Source of the DNA: Bradyrhizobium nivariense
GTDB taxonomy: Bacteria; Pseudomonadota; Alphaproteobacteria; Rhizobiales; Xanthobacteraceae
Assembly: GCF_029846715.1 (NCBI RefSeq)
Contig: NZ_JARVWW010000019.1
Coordinates: 62,001 to 126,000, forward strand
Direction of reading: 5' to 3'
DNA: 64,000 nucleotides
Under the pieces are notes generated by a model. It was not told where the DNA came from, ran no database searches, and saw nothing but the letters and a program-made list of their open reading frames with translations. Made by a program: the position numbers and the translations under genes. How positions within the stretch are numbered: the first letter of the stretch is position 1; each line of letters starts with the position of its first letter. Shown piece after piece: positions 26,883-35,393 of this stretch.

Positions 26883-27857
26883 CTATTCGACCTTGCCGAT
26901 CTTCTTGACCGCCGTAATCAGCCGCGCGCTGTCAACCGCCACGAACTCGGCAAACGCCGGCGCGTCCTGATAGGCGACGAGACTGCCCGACGTCTCGAAG
27001 GCCTTGAGCACGTCCGGACTCGTCATCACCTGCGCCATCGCTTCGCGCAGCCGGCTCGCTATCGGCGTCGGCAGCGTGCTCTGCGCGAACAGGCCGGCCC
27101 AAATGTACATCTCGACGTCCTTGTAGCCGAGCTCCTGGAAGGTCGGAACGTCGGGGAAGCTCGCGATGCGCCGCGCACCGCAATTGCCGAGCACGCGCAG
27201 CTTGCCGTCGTCGACCTGCGGCTTCAGCGTGCCGGGTGCCGCGGCGATCGCCTGCACGGTGCCGCTGAGAATCGCGGTCAGCGCGGGCCCCGCACCGCGG
27301 AATGGTACGTGCAGCAGCTTGATGCCGGCGCTGCTTGCGAACATCTCCATCGCCACGTGCAGCGTGCCATAGGGCCCGGACGAGCCGTAGGTGATCTGGC
27401 CCGGCCGCTTCCTGGCGTCCTCGACGAAATCCTGCGCCGTCTTCCACGGCGCGGAGGCCGGCACCGCCAGCAGCGTGGGATCGGCCAGCACCCGTGCGAT
27501 CGGCATGAACTGCGAGACCTCGTAGGCGACCGGACGGTCGAACAGCCGGTCGGCCTCGGGCAGCACAGCAAGCGAGGACAGCGTCATCAGCAGGGTGTAG
27601 CCGTCGGGCTCGGCGCGCGCCGCCGCGGCATTGCCGACGGATCCACCACCACCGCCGGCGCGGTTGTCGACGATGACCGCCTTGCCGAGGATACGCTCCA
27701 GCGCCGGTGCTACGGGGCGCGCCGCGAGATCGGCCTGGCCGCCGGCCGGAAACGGTACGATCATGGTGATGTTGCGAGCGGGATAGGCTTGCGCGAAAGC
27801 CGAGCCCGACAACAACGGCAATGCGGCAGCGGCGCGCAGGACATCGCGTCGATCCAT
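26883..27857 (-). CDS. tripartite tricarboxylate transporter-type binding protein (Bug/TctC)
   Basis: This 324-residue periplasmic binding protein of the Bug family binds carboxylates or other small ligands for tripartite tricarboxylate transporters. It has a twin-arginine-like start (MDRRDVLRAAAALPLLSGSAFAQ). The Bug fold motifs are ITMIVPFPAGGQADLAARPVA, VIVDNRAGGGGG, and GYTLLM, with the conserved Asp in FPDVPTFQELGY. The ATG at 27857 is the signal start. No membrane subunits are adjacent, so it is an orphan binding protein, as is common in this family. The ligand is unknown. Confidence 0.9.
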   Translation of the reverse strand: MDRRDVLRAAAALPLLSGSAFAQAYPARNITMIVPFPAGGQADLAARPVAPALERILGKAVIVDNRAGGGGGSVGNAAAARAEPDGYTLLMTLSSLAVLPEADRLFDRPVAYEVSQFMPIARVLADPTLLAVPASAPWKTAQDFVEDARKRPGQITYGSSGPYGTLHVAMEMFASSAGIKLLHVPFRGAGPALTAILSGTVQAIAAAPGTLKPQVDDGKLRVLGNCGARRIASFPDVPTFQELGYKDVEMYIWAGLFAQSTLPTPIASRLREAMAQVMTSPDVLKAFETSGSLVAYQDAPAFAEFVAVDSARLITAVKKIGKVE

Positions 27858-28014
27858 GGCAGATTTCCTCCCCCTGTTTTTCTTGTTTCGCTGCCAGCCT
27901 AGCGTGACCACCCGCAAGAACAAGCCGCGCGGCGGGATTTACGAAGCATTATCCATGTTCAGCCCGGGCAGGAACGCCACCCTGGACCCACCGTTGCCTC
28001 CCAGGAGTGGAGCG

Positions 28015-28272
28015 ATGAATAGACTTCGGACCATCGATGTGGCGTTGGACGAGATACTGGTGAATCTCGCGGCGATCGTGATGCGGCTTTCAAAGCCCGA
28101 CGTGACGCGAACGCCGGAAGCGCGCCACGCCTTGGCGCAATCCGTGCATCAATACGCGGTTTGCGCAAGGCGCTCGAGCGACCCGCGTGTTCATGAATTG
28201 AAGTCTCAGCTGGAAGAGACGTTGAAGCCGAGCTTGCGAATTATCGCGAAGGATGGCGTGAAGGTGTCGTAG
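28015..28272 (+). CDS. small protein of unknown function (85 aa)
   Basis: This 85-residue protein begins MNRLRTIDVALDEILVNLAA and looks helical and soluble, with an amphipathic Leu-rich N-terminus and a basic C-terminus. The ATG is preceded by AGGAGTGGAGCG, a good ribosome binding site. One Cys is present. No domain is recognised. The gene stands alone between the Bug protein gene and a convergent LysR gene. Confidence 0.6.
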   Translation: MNRLRTIDVALDEILVNLAAIVMRLSKPDVTRTPEARHALAQSVHQYAVCARRSSDPRVHELKSQLEETLKPSLRIIAKDGVKVS

Positions 28273-28314
28273 TCACACTCCGTCGTCGAAGCCGCTCGTT
28301 CTACGATGACTTTG

Positions 28315-29250
28315 CTACGACGGCTTTGCCATTCCGCGTGGCCGCTGCTTGCACGTACCCGGCAGCTTCGCCGCGAGAAAATCGCCGAGCGCCTCGACGC
28401 GGGCGGGGCGCGGGCCGCCGGGCGGGGTCACCAGATGCACGGCGCCTTCGGCCTGCTTCCAGTCTTTCAGGATCACTTCGACCTCGCCGGACGAAATCGC
28501 CTCGCCGACGATGAACTCCGGCAGCTCGGCGATGCCGAGGCCGGCGATCAGCGCCGGCATCACCGCTTCGCCGTTGTTGACGCGAAGCTGTCCGCCGGGG
28601 CGCACGCTGGCCTGCTCGCCGGCCGAATTGGTGTAGTGCCAGACATTCGGCGTCGAGAGATAAGCGTAGCTGAAGCATTTGTGCTCGGCCAGATGCATGG
28701 GATGCGTCGGCCTTCCGTGTTGCCTGAGATAGGACGGCGCGGCCACCGTGAAACGCGGCATGGTGAAGAGCCGGCGGGCGATCAGGGAAGAATCCGGTAG
28801 CCGCGCGATCCGCACCGCCATGTCAAAGCCCTCGCCGATCAGATCGACGGTCGCATCGCTCAAGTGGAGATCGACCGAGACTTCCGGATAGGTCTCGAAA
28901 AACTCCGGCAGCAGCGGCGCCACCGCCTTCACCCCGAAGGTCATGGGCACGGCGAGCCGCACCAGCCCGCGCGGCGCGACCGATTGCGCCAGTGCCTCGT
29001 TCTCGGCCGCCTCGCCGTCGGACAGCAGGCGCGTGGCGCGGTCGGCGAGCTTGTGCCCGGCATCGGTCAGCGCGAGCCGGCGCGAGGTGCGGTTGAACAG
29101 ACGGGCGCCGAGCCGCTCCTCAAGCCGGGTCACCGCCTTGGACACCGTCGCCTTGGACATCACGAGTTCGCCCGCGGCTGCCGCAAACGACCGTAATTCC
29201 ACGACTTTTGCGAAAATCGCGAGCGCCTCGAAATCGGGGAGTTTTGCCAT
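28315..29250 (-). CDS. LysR-family transcriptional regulator
   Basis: This 311-residue LysR-type regulator has an N-terminal winged helix (ALAIFAKVVELRSFAAAAGEL ... KATVSKAVTRLEERLGARLFNRTSRR) and a substrate-binding domain from about residue 90 to 300. It belongs to the branch that often regulates a neighbouring oxidoreductase. It is divergent from the SDR-pirin-wrbA operon with a 116-base gap containing repeated GTTTC/GAAAC half-sites, so it probably controls that operon. The inducer is unknown, but quinones or electrophiles are likely from the target genes. Confidence 0.93.
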   Translation of the reverse strand: MAKLPDFEALAIFAKVVELRSFAAAAGELVMSKATVSKAVTRLEERLGARLFNRTSRRLALTDAGHKLADRATRLLSDGEAAENEALAQSVAPRGLVRLAVPMTFGVKAVAPLLPEFFETYPEVSVDLHLSDATVDLIGEGFDMAVRIARLPDSSLIARRLFTMPRFTVAAPSYLRQHGRPTHPMHLAEHKCFSYAYLSTPNVWHYTNSAGEQASVRPGGQLRVNNGEAVMPALIAGLGIAELPEFIVGEAISSGEVEVILKDWKQAEGAVHLVTPPGGPRPARVEALGDFLAAKLPGTCKQRPRGMAKPS

Positions 29251-29270
29251 GGGAGTCGTCCAATTGGGGT

Positions 29271-29301
29271 GTTTAAGGAAACAATGCGTTTCAACAGTTT
29301 C
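29271..29301. promoter_or_regulatory. candidate LysR operator cluster
   Basis: GTTTAAGGAAAC (29271-29282), GAAAC-N5-GTTTC (29278-29292) and a further GTTTC at 29297-29301 overlap in the divergent gap. Interleaved half-sites spanning roughly 30 bp suit LysR-type activation, but the assignment is inference. Confidence 0.5.
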
Positions 29302-29366
29302 TATTTCTATACCACAGGCGGAGGCTTATCCAAGGGCCATCAGAAATTCAGGAATGGAGAAATCCA

Positions 29367-30119
29367 ATGACCAAGAAGCTCTCAGGCAAGGTTGCGCTCG
29401 TCACCGGCGGCTCGCGCGGTATCGGCGCGGCCTCTGCCCGCGCTCTCGCCGATGAAGGTGCGGATGTCGCCATCAGCTACGTTGCCTCGCCCGACAAGGC
29501 CGAAGCCGTCGTCACTGAGCTGAAGGCCAGGGGCGTCAAGGCGCGCGCCTTCAAGGCCGATCAAGCCTCCGCCAAGGACGTGACGCAGCTCGTCAAGAAC
29601 GTCGCAAAGGAATTCGGCCATCTCGACATCCTCGTCAACAATGCCGGTGTCGCCAATGGCGGCGCCACCGACGACGCCAATGCCGATACCGAAGCGCTGG
29701 CACGGCAGGATGCAGTCAACGTGCACGGCGTGATCGCGGCGATCCGCGCCGCCTCGCAGTTGATGGGTGAAGGCGGCCGCATCGTCACTGTTGGTTCGAT
29801 GCTTGCCGACCGCGCCTCGTTCCCCGGTCTTGCAGATTACGTCGCCACCAAGGCCGCCGTGGTCGGTTACACCAAGGGCGCAGCGCGCGACCTCGGCCCG
29901 CGCGGCATCACCGTGAATGTGGTGCAGCCCGGCTCGATCGACACCGACATGAATCCGAAGGACGGCGGCGAGTTCGCCGAGACCCAGCGCAAGCAGCACG
30001 CGCTGCAACGCTTTGGCCGTCCCGAGGAAGTCGCCGCCGGCGTCGTCTTCCTCGCAAGCCCGGAAGCCTCCTTCGTCACCGGCACGGTGCTCAACGTCGA
30101 CGGCGGTTTCGGCGCCTGA
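29367..30119 (+). CDS. short-chain dehydrogenase/reductase
   Basis: This 250-residue classical SDR has the NAD(P)-binding motif TGGSRGIGAASA, the NNAGV motif (LDILVNNAGVANGG), a catalytic Ser in VGSMLAD, and YVATK (Tyr and Lys) at about residue 160. The C-terminal NVDGGFGA is typical. It likely reduces a ketone or quinone-type substrate. It is the first gene of an operon with pirin and WrbA (gaps of 37 and 52 bases). This set suggests a response to electrophiles or quinones. The exact substrate cannot be read. Confidence 0.92.
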   Translation: MTKKLSGKVALVTGGSRGIGAASARALADEGADVAISYVASPDKAEAVVTELKARGVKARAFKADQASAKDVTQLVKNVAKEFGHLDILVNNAGVANGGATDDANADTEALARQDAVNVHGVIAAIRAASQLMGEGGRIVTVGSMLADRASFPGLADYVATKAAVVGYTKGAARDLGPRGITVNVVQPGSIDTDMNPKDGGEFAETQRKQHALQRFGRPEEVAAGVVFLASPEASFVTGTVLNVDGGFGA

Positions 30120-30156
30120 TCAAGACGCCGCCCGTCCAACATGAGGAATTACGCAG

Positions 30157-30855
30157 ATGATCGAACTCAGACCCTTCGCAAAGCTCGGCGGCGCCGATCA
30201 CGGCTGGCTCAACGCCAAGCATCATTTCTCCTTCGCAAGCCACTATGATCCCAACAACATGGGTCACGGCGCCTTGCGGGTGTGGAACGACGACGAGATT
30301 GCTCCGAACACCGGCTTTCCCGCCCATCCCCACGCCAACATGGAAATCATCACCTATGTGCGCGAGGGCGCGATCACCCATCAGGACAGCCTCGGCAACG
30401 AGGGACGCACCGAGGCGGGCGATGTGCAGGTGATGAGCGCCGGCAGTGGCATCCGCCACTCCGAGTACAATCTCGAGCCGACCAAGACTCGAATCTTCCA
30501 GATCTGGATCGAGCCGACCGCGCGCGGCGGCCAACCGACCTGGGGCTCGAAGCCGTTTCCGAAAGGAGACCGCTCGGGCAAGCTCGTCACGATCGCGAGC
30601 GGCTTCGAGGATGACACGGACGCGCTGCCGATCCGCGCCGATGCGCGAGTGCTCGCCACCACGCTGAAGGCGGGCGAGAGCGCGGAATACGAGCCGCACA
30701 AGTCGCGGCACCTCTACCTCGTGCCCGCGGCGGGTTCAGTCGAGATCAACGGCGTGCGCGTCAATGCCCGCGACGGTGCCGCGATCCGCGACGAGGACAG
30801 GCTGAAGATCACAGCTCTGGAAGACACCGAGCTCGTGCTCGTCGACGCGGCTTAA
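30157..30855 (+). CDS. pirin family protein
   Basis: This 232-residue pirin has the double cupin fold. The N-terminal cupin carries the metal ligands: FPAHPHANMEIITYV (His residues) and HQDSLGNE (His), with Glu in AGDVQVMSAGSGIRHSE. Pirins bind iron or other metals, and some show quercetin dioxygenase activity. The length and start are normal for the family. It sits between the SDR and wrbA genes, supporting a role in redox or phenolic stress. Confidence 0.92.
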   Translation: MIELRPFAKLGGADHGWLNAKHHFSFASHYDPNNMGHGALRVWNDDEIAPNTGFPAHPHANMEIITYVREGAITHQDSLGNEGRTEAGDVQVMSAGSGIRHSEYNLEPTKTRIFQIWIEPTARGGQPTWGSKPFPKGDRSGKLVTIASGFEDDTDALPIRADARVLATTLKAGESAEYEPHKSRHLYLVPAAGSVEINGVRVNARDGAAIRDEDRLKITALEDTELVLVDAA

Positions 30856-30907
30856 GCCGCCATCCACGCAACCAAACAGTCAACATCGATCCCAACGGAG
30901 ACCATCA

Positions 30908-31507
30908 ATGACCAAAGTTCTCGTCCTCTATTACTCCGCCTATGGCCACATCGAAGCGATGGCCAATGCCGTCGCCGAAGGCGCGCGCGAAGCCGGCGTC
31001 ACCGTCGACATCAAGCGCGTGCCCGAGCTGGTGCCGGCCGAGGTCGCCAAGGCGTCCTATTACAAGGTCGATCAGGCTGCACCCGTCGCGACGATCGAGG
31101 ACCTCGCGAACTACGACGCGATCATCGTCGGCACCGGGACCCGCTTCGGCCGGATGGCCTCGCAGATGGCGAACTTCCTCGACCAGGCCGGCGGGCTCTG
31201 GGCCAAGGGCGCGTTGCACGGCAAGGTCGGCGGCGCCTTCACGTCGAGCGCGACCCAGCACGGCGGCCAGGAGACGACGCTGTTCTCGATCATCACCAAC
31301 CTCCTCCATTTCGGTATGACGGTGGTCGGCCTGAACTACGGCTTCGCCGGCCAGATGAAGCTCGATGAAGTCACCGGCGGTTCGCCGTATGGCGCCACCA
31401 CGATCACCGGTGGCGACGGCAGCCGCCAGCCCAGCGCCAACGAGCTCGCCGGCGCACGCTATCAGGGCCGCCAGATCGCGGAGACCGCCAGGAAGCTCCA
31501 TGGCTGA
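30908..31507 (+). CDS. wrbA: NAD(P)H:quinone oxidoreductase WrbA
   Basis: This 199-residue flavodoxin-like enzyme reduces quinones by two electrons, avoiding semiquinone radicals. It has the FMN phosphate loop (LYYSAYGHIEAMA), GTGTRFGRMASQMANFLDQ, and the WrbA motifs TSSATQHGGQETTL and NYGF. It ends with a flavin-binding C-terminal region. It is the last gene of the SDR-pirin-wrbA operon and is followed by a hairpin at 31567-31596. Confidence 0.95.
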   Translation: MTKVLVLYYSAYGHIEAMANAVAEGAREAGVTVDIKRVPELVPAEVAKASYYKVDQAAPVATIEDLANYDAIIVGTGTRFGRMASQMANFLDQAGGLWAKGALHGKVGGAFTSSATQHGGQETTLFSIITNLLHFGMTVVGLNYGFAGQMKLDEVTGGSPYGATTITGGDGSRQPSANELAGARYQGRQIAETARKLHG

Positions 31508-31566
31508 GCTGCACGGTTAAGCCTCGCAGTTCAGCTTTACGAGCGACTGCATGGCTGATCTGACGC

Positions 31567-31596
31567 GGGCGGCATTCTCTTTAGGGAATGCCGCCC
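31567..31596 (+). terminator. terminator-like hairpin after wrbA
   Basis: A perfect 11-bp stem (GGGCGGCATTC ... GAATGCCGCCC, loop of 8) lies 59 bases past the wrbA stop, followed by CATCTTTG. The T-tract is weak. Confidence 0.65.
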
Positions 31597-31774
31597 CATC
31601 TTTGTCGACAGAATATCTCACCAAATGCGATACGAATGGCTTTCGAACTCTTGTTGATCGCGCAGATGATCCGCAGGCCCGCCCAGGCATTGGCGCGGCG
31701 CTGGTATTGCCGCAGCCTGTTCAGGGCCTCACGCGGCCGCTTTCACTGCGCCGGCTGCACGAAGGCGTGATCAG

Positions 31775-32659
31775 CTAGGCCTGCGTGATGTCCGCGTGGG
31801 GCTCAATGGACGCAGTCGCGACAGGCGCCGGCGCCGTCGACAGCCACCAGCCCTCACCGGCAAACCAGCAGGTCTCGTCGGGAGCGCCCTCTCTCCGCAA
31901 CGACTGCACGCCCTCCCATCCCTTTGCGAACGCCTCGGCCAGTCGCCGGGCGGCATCCGCATCCTGCAATCCCGCGCAGCCGATGAATTGGGCACGCCCG
32001 AGGAATTTCGCGGGCCAGATCGCGCCGCCGTCCGGGCGCGTGACCATCAGCATGCCGCCGAGCATGCCTTCAGGCGCGAGCGGAAACACCAGCCGCCCGC
32101 CGGGCCGCAGCGCATCGAGCCATTCGGTGGCCGGCTGCGCCGCGCCCGCGCAGACATAGATCACGTCGGCCTTGGGCAGATCGGACGCGATGCCCGAACG
32201 GTCGCGCACATCCGCATGGGCGATCTCCTTCAGATTCTCGCGCGCGAGTCCTGCCAGACGTTCGTCGATCTCGTAGGCATGGACGTGGCCGCCGGGGCCG
32301 ACGAGATGCGCGAGGATCGCGGTGTAATAGCCGCTCCCCGCGCCGATCTGGATCACGGTCTCGCCTTCCTTCACAGCGCAACCGCTGAGCCAATAGGCGT
32401 GCGCACCGGGCATCCCGATATTGAGACCCCGCGCGCTGTCGAGCGCGAGCAGCGTGTTCTGATAGAGGAAGGCGGGATCATCATCGGGCGTCACGACATA
32501 GGGGTGGCCGCCGAAGGAAATCGGCCACGGCCCGGGCCCGACGAACGGCTCGCGCCTGACGGTCCGAAAGGCTTCCTCGATACGGGGGTCCGCGGCCCTC
32601 GCCGCGGCGCAGATCAACTGCGCATAGAATGCGCGATATTTTGCCGAACGATCTTCCAT
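31775..32659 (-). CDS. protein-L-isoaspartate O-methyltransferase family protein
   Basis: This 294-residue SAM-dependent methyltransferase is related to protein-L-isoaspartate methyltransferases. Motif I is VIQIGAGSGYYTAILAHL (about residues 100-117). The upstream region DPAFLYQNTLLAL resembles the substrate-binding loop, and post-motif regions are present. It is longer than the classical 210-residue enzyme, with an extra C-terminal segment of about 80 residues whose role is unclear. The ATG at 32659 follows the short extension coded upstream. Whether it repairs isoaspartate or methylates another protein is not known. Confidence 0.85.
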   Translation of the reverse strand: MEDRSAKYRAFYAQLICAAARAADPRIEEAFRTVRREPFVGPGPWPISFGGHPYVVTPDDDPAFLYQNTLLALDSARGLNIGMPGAHAYWLSGCAVKEGETVIQIGAGSGYYTAILAHLVGPGGHVHAYEIDERLAGLARENLKEIAHADVRDRSGIASDLPKADVIYVCAGAAQPATEWLDALRPGGRLVFPLAPEGMLGGMLMVTRPDGGAIWPAKFLGRAQFIGCAGLQDADAARRLAEAFAKGWEGVQSLRREGAPDETCWFAGEGWWLSTAPAPVATASIEPHADITQA

Positions 32660-32734
32660 GTCGTCTCCGGGAAAGAGGCGACGATAACACAACGATTGCG
32701 ATAATCGAGTGACCCTACAATCCAGGGCAGCGCA

Positions 32735-33880
32735 TCAGCGCGCTCCCTTGCCCATCGCCCGCGCCGCGAGGCCGGCGAGCCAGGGATGACGGCGCAGACC
32801 CTGCGCTGCATGATCGCGCCATGCGTAGGGAAAGCCGCGCCAGGACAGCGCGACGCTGACATCGGTCAGCGGCACCGGCCCGGCGCCGAAGCGGCGCTTG
32901 TAGTCCTGGTTACCGATGCTGAGGTCAAAACGGCGCACGCCTTCTGCATGCAGCGCCGCCATGGTCCGCTCGGTCACGAGCAGCCCCGGCGAGCAGTTCG
33001 ACCATGAATCGCCGGCGTGACTGATGCGCAGCAGGAAATAGGTGGGGCCGTGCCTGACGCCGAGCGTGGTGGCGACGATAGCCTCGTTGCACACCAGCGC
33101 CGAAATGACGGCGTAACCGTCCGCGACGCCCTGGCGGGCGACCTCGCGATAGAACTGCGCATGGGTCTCGTCGTTGAGGACGAAGCGCGAGCCGAGCTTT
33201 CGCATGCGCGCCTGCTGCTGGACATCCATCACGTCCAGCAGCTCGCGCGCACGCGCGACATCAGTGGCGATCTCGAATCGCGCGCCGGCATGACGGTTGA
33301 AGACGCGCCAGCAGCGTGGCATCTGCATGCGCTTGATCAAGGCCTGGTAGTCTTCATAGTCGTCGCCCGTCAGCACGAGGTTGCCGTTGAGCGAGCAGGA
33401 TCCGATCCGGCCGAGCGACACCAGAGGGTTGGGGTTGCCGCCGACATGGGCCGGCATCTTCTTCAGGCGCAGCAGATCGAAGCCGTCCGGCAATGCGCGC
33501 AATGCATCGATCAGCGCCTTGCCGATCGCATCCGTCGCCGCCGCGTCCAACGCGGCATCGAGCGCCAGGATCGGCGCGTTGTTGTCGGAGACGCCGAAAT
33601 CGGCGAATTCGACGATGCGGATGCCGCGCCTGAGATGGCTGATCATGGGCACCACCGCGATGTCCCTGCCGGTCGCGGCATCGGAGATCAATGCAATCAG
33701 CGGCGCCAGGTCGTGAAACGCTTCGTACCAGGCGCTGAGCCAGTAACCATGCTGGAATGCGGTGCGATGGCCTGCGTTCAGGCGCAATGCGGCCTGTCGC
33801 CAGTCACGCACGAAATCGACCGCGATTCCCGACGTGCTGAAAACAAGACCATCTGGTTGCTCGACCCTGAGGAACGTCAT
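32735..33880 (-). CDS. GNAT/CelD-like acetyltransferase of the polysaccharide cluster
   Basis: This 381-residue protein matches the BioF2/CelD group of GNAT acyltransferases (PF13480). The core around residues 200-330 includes NRHAGARFEIATDV, FYREVARQGVADGYAVISAL, and the C-terminal RRFDLSIGNQDYKRRFG, where the conserved DxGxxxYK pattern sits. These enzymes are common in polysaccharide gene clusters and are thought to acylate sugars or precursors. It is at the edge of the polysaccharide cluster, on the minus strand, followed upstream by the polymerase and glycosyltransferase genes in the same direction. The target of acylation is unknown. Confidence 0.82.
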   Translation of the reverse strand: MTFLRVEQPDGLVFSTSGIAVDFVRDWRQAALRLNAGHRTAFQHGYWLSAWYEAFHDLAPLIALISDAATGRDIAVVPMISHLRRGIRIVEFADFGVSDNNAPILALDAALDAAATDAIGKALIDALRALPDGFDLLRLKKMPAHVGGNPNPLVSLGRIGSCSLNGNLVLTGDDYEDYQALIKRMQMPRCWRVFNRHAGARFEIATDVARARELLDVMDVQQQARMRKLGSRFVLNDETHAQFYREVARQGVADGYAVISALVCNEAIVATTLGVRHGPTYFLLRISHAGDSWSNCSPGLLVTERTMAALHAEGVRRFDLSIGNQDYKRRFGAGPVPLTDVSVALSWRGFPYAWRDHAAQGLRRHPWLAGLAARAMGKGAR

Positions 33881-34001
33881 TCGCGGGACATACGATTACT
33901 GAGTGTTTCCAGCTAGATTATGTTTTGTCGCAGACCACAAGTGACGTCACTGCTTATCGTTAAGCCGGTGCCACTGCAGCCGCACCGGCTGCGACAAGCC
34001 G

Positions 34002-35354
34002 TCAGGGTTCCGGTTCCGTTTGCGCGACGCATTGGAACCTGGCCAGGAAGTGCAGGCCGGCCGCGGCAACAGCGAACATGAACCAGATCGGGTTTTGCCG
34101 TTCGAGCAGGAAGGTCTCGGTGGCCCCGTAATACAGGCCGAATAGCCACACGGTCAGGAACAGCTTTGCCAGCGCACCACTGCGGTTGTGAGTCCGGGCC
34201 GACTGGAAATTTCCGAGCGGTGCGAGCACGAAGACGAGGATCACCAGCACCAGCCCCGGCAGGCCGATGGTGACCCCGAGGTCGAGATAGCTGTTGTGGC
34301 TGTGCGCCGCGGTCGTGGCCCATTCGGCGCCCTGGGCGGTCTGCCGCGCGGTCACGTCGTCCCAGAACGCGGCATAGCCGTGACCGATGATCGGCTTCTC
34401 GGCGACGGCTGCGAGCGCGAACTCCCAGATGGCGGAACGGCCGGTGAAGGTGGGATCGAGCGGAAGCAGCCGCGTCATCGCCCCGAGCGCCGGGCTCAGG
34501 ACACTGCCGACCGTCAGCAGATTCATCACGATCAGCGGCACGAAGCAGATGATCCGCTTCAGCCACAGGCTCGGCGTGACACAGACCAGCGACGCGAGCG
34601 CGTAGATCGCAAGGCACAGCACCGACGACGTCTTGCCGCCGGTGAAGATCAGGAAGATCCCGGCCAGCGCGGCGACCGCCGGGCCCATCACGAACGACCC
34701 GACGGCGGACAGGTAAATGCCGACATAGACCAGAATGGTCATCACCGGCGAGGCGATGTTCTTGTGGCCAAAGCTGCCGCGCCAGTCGCCGGCCAGCTGC
34801 GGCTCGGTGACGTCGAGTGCGGTGTGGATCGAGTATTGCGGCGCGAGAAAGACGCCGAGATAGCAGAGTGCAAGCAGTACGAGCGCGGCGCCCCCTAGGC
34901 ACAGGTTGAAGCTGCGCTGCGTCGGGGGCAGCAATGGCAACAGCACGGCGAGCGCCATCATGCTGCCTGCGAGCACGAACCGCTGCATCGAGACTCCGCG
35001 GTTCTCGGAGAAGAGGATGTTGATCAACAGCCAGCCGACCAGACAGAGATGCAGCGGCGTCACCAGGGTCTTCAGCGCGGGCGCATCCGTTGCGGCGACG
35101 AACAGCACCGCGACCGCGGCCAGCAGGCCCCAGGAGACATAGGTGAGCGCCATTCGTCCGCCGACCACGGTGGCGACGTCCTCACTGCGCAGGTCCGGAA
35201 ACGGATCGAGCGTCACCAGCACGAGGAGCAGCGCCGCGACTGCGACAAGGCAGCGCGCGGCCCGCACGGCGTTGACCCCCGCAAGCCCATCGCGCAGGAC
35301 GGAGCCGAACGATCGGGCCTCGACGTCGGTCATGTCAGTGGCGCTGCGATCCAT
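34002..35354 (-). CDS. O-antigen ligase / Wzy-like polysaccharide polymerase
   Basis: This 450-residue integral membrane protein has about 12 hydrophobic segments and a long periplasmic loop near residues 285-360. That loop carries the O-antigen ligase signature WATTAAHSHNSYLDLGV, with the functionally important His and Asn. Members join polysaccharide repeat units or ligate them to a lipid carrier. The ATG at 35354 begins an N-terminal cytoplasmic tail of about 30 residues. It lies in the polysaccharide cluster next to a glycosyltransferase gene on the same strand. Ligase and polymerase cannot be told apart by sequence. Confidence 0.88.
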   Translation of the reverse strand: MDRSATDMTDVEARSFGSVLRDGLAGVNAVRAARCLVAVAALLLVLVTLDPFPDLRSEDVATVVGGRMALTYVSWGLLAAVAVLFVAATDAPALKTLVTPLHLCLVGWLLINILFSENRGVSMQRFVLAGSMMALAVLLPLLPPTQRSFNLCLGGAALVLLALCYLGVFLAPQYSIHTALDVTEPQLAGDWRGSFGHKNIASPVMTILVYVGIYLSAVGSFVMGPAVAALAGIFLIFTGGKTSSVLCLAIYALASLVCVTPSLWLKRIICFVPLIVMNLLTVGSVLSPALGAMTRLLPLDPTFTGRSAIWEFALAAVAEKPIIGHGYAAFWDDVTARQTAQGAEWATTAAHSHNSYLDLGVTIGLPGLVLVILVFVLAPLGNFQSARTHNRSGALAKLFLTVWLFGLYYGATETFLLERQNPIWFMFAVAAAGLHFLARFQCVAQTEPEP

Positions 35355-35393
35355 GGCTCAAGGCTGGTGGGGAAGCCGGGGAAGCTCCAAGTC

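Noticed and set aside
31588..31770. A 60-codon plus-strand open frame after wrbA
   Set aside because: It starts inside the terminator hairpin, has no ribosome binding site and shows a composition typical of chance frames.
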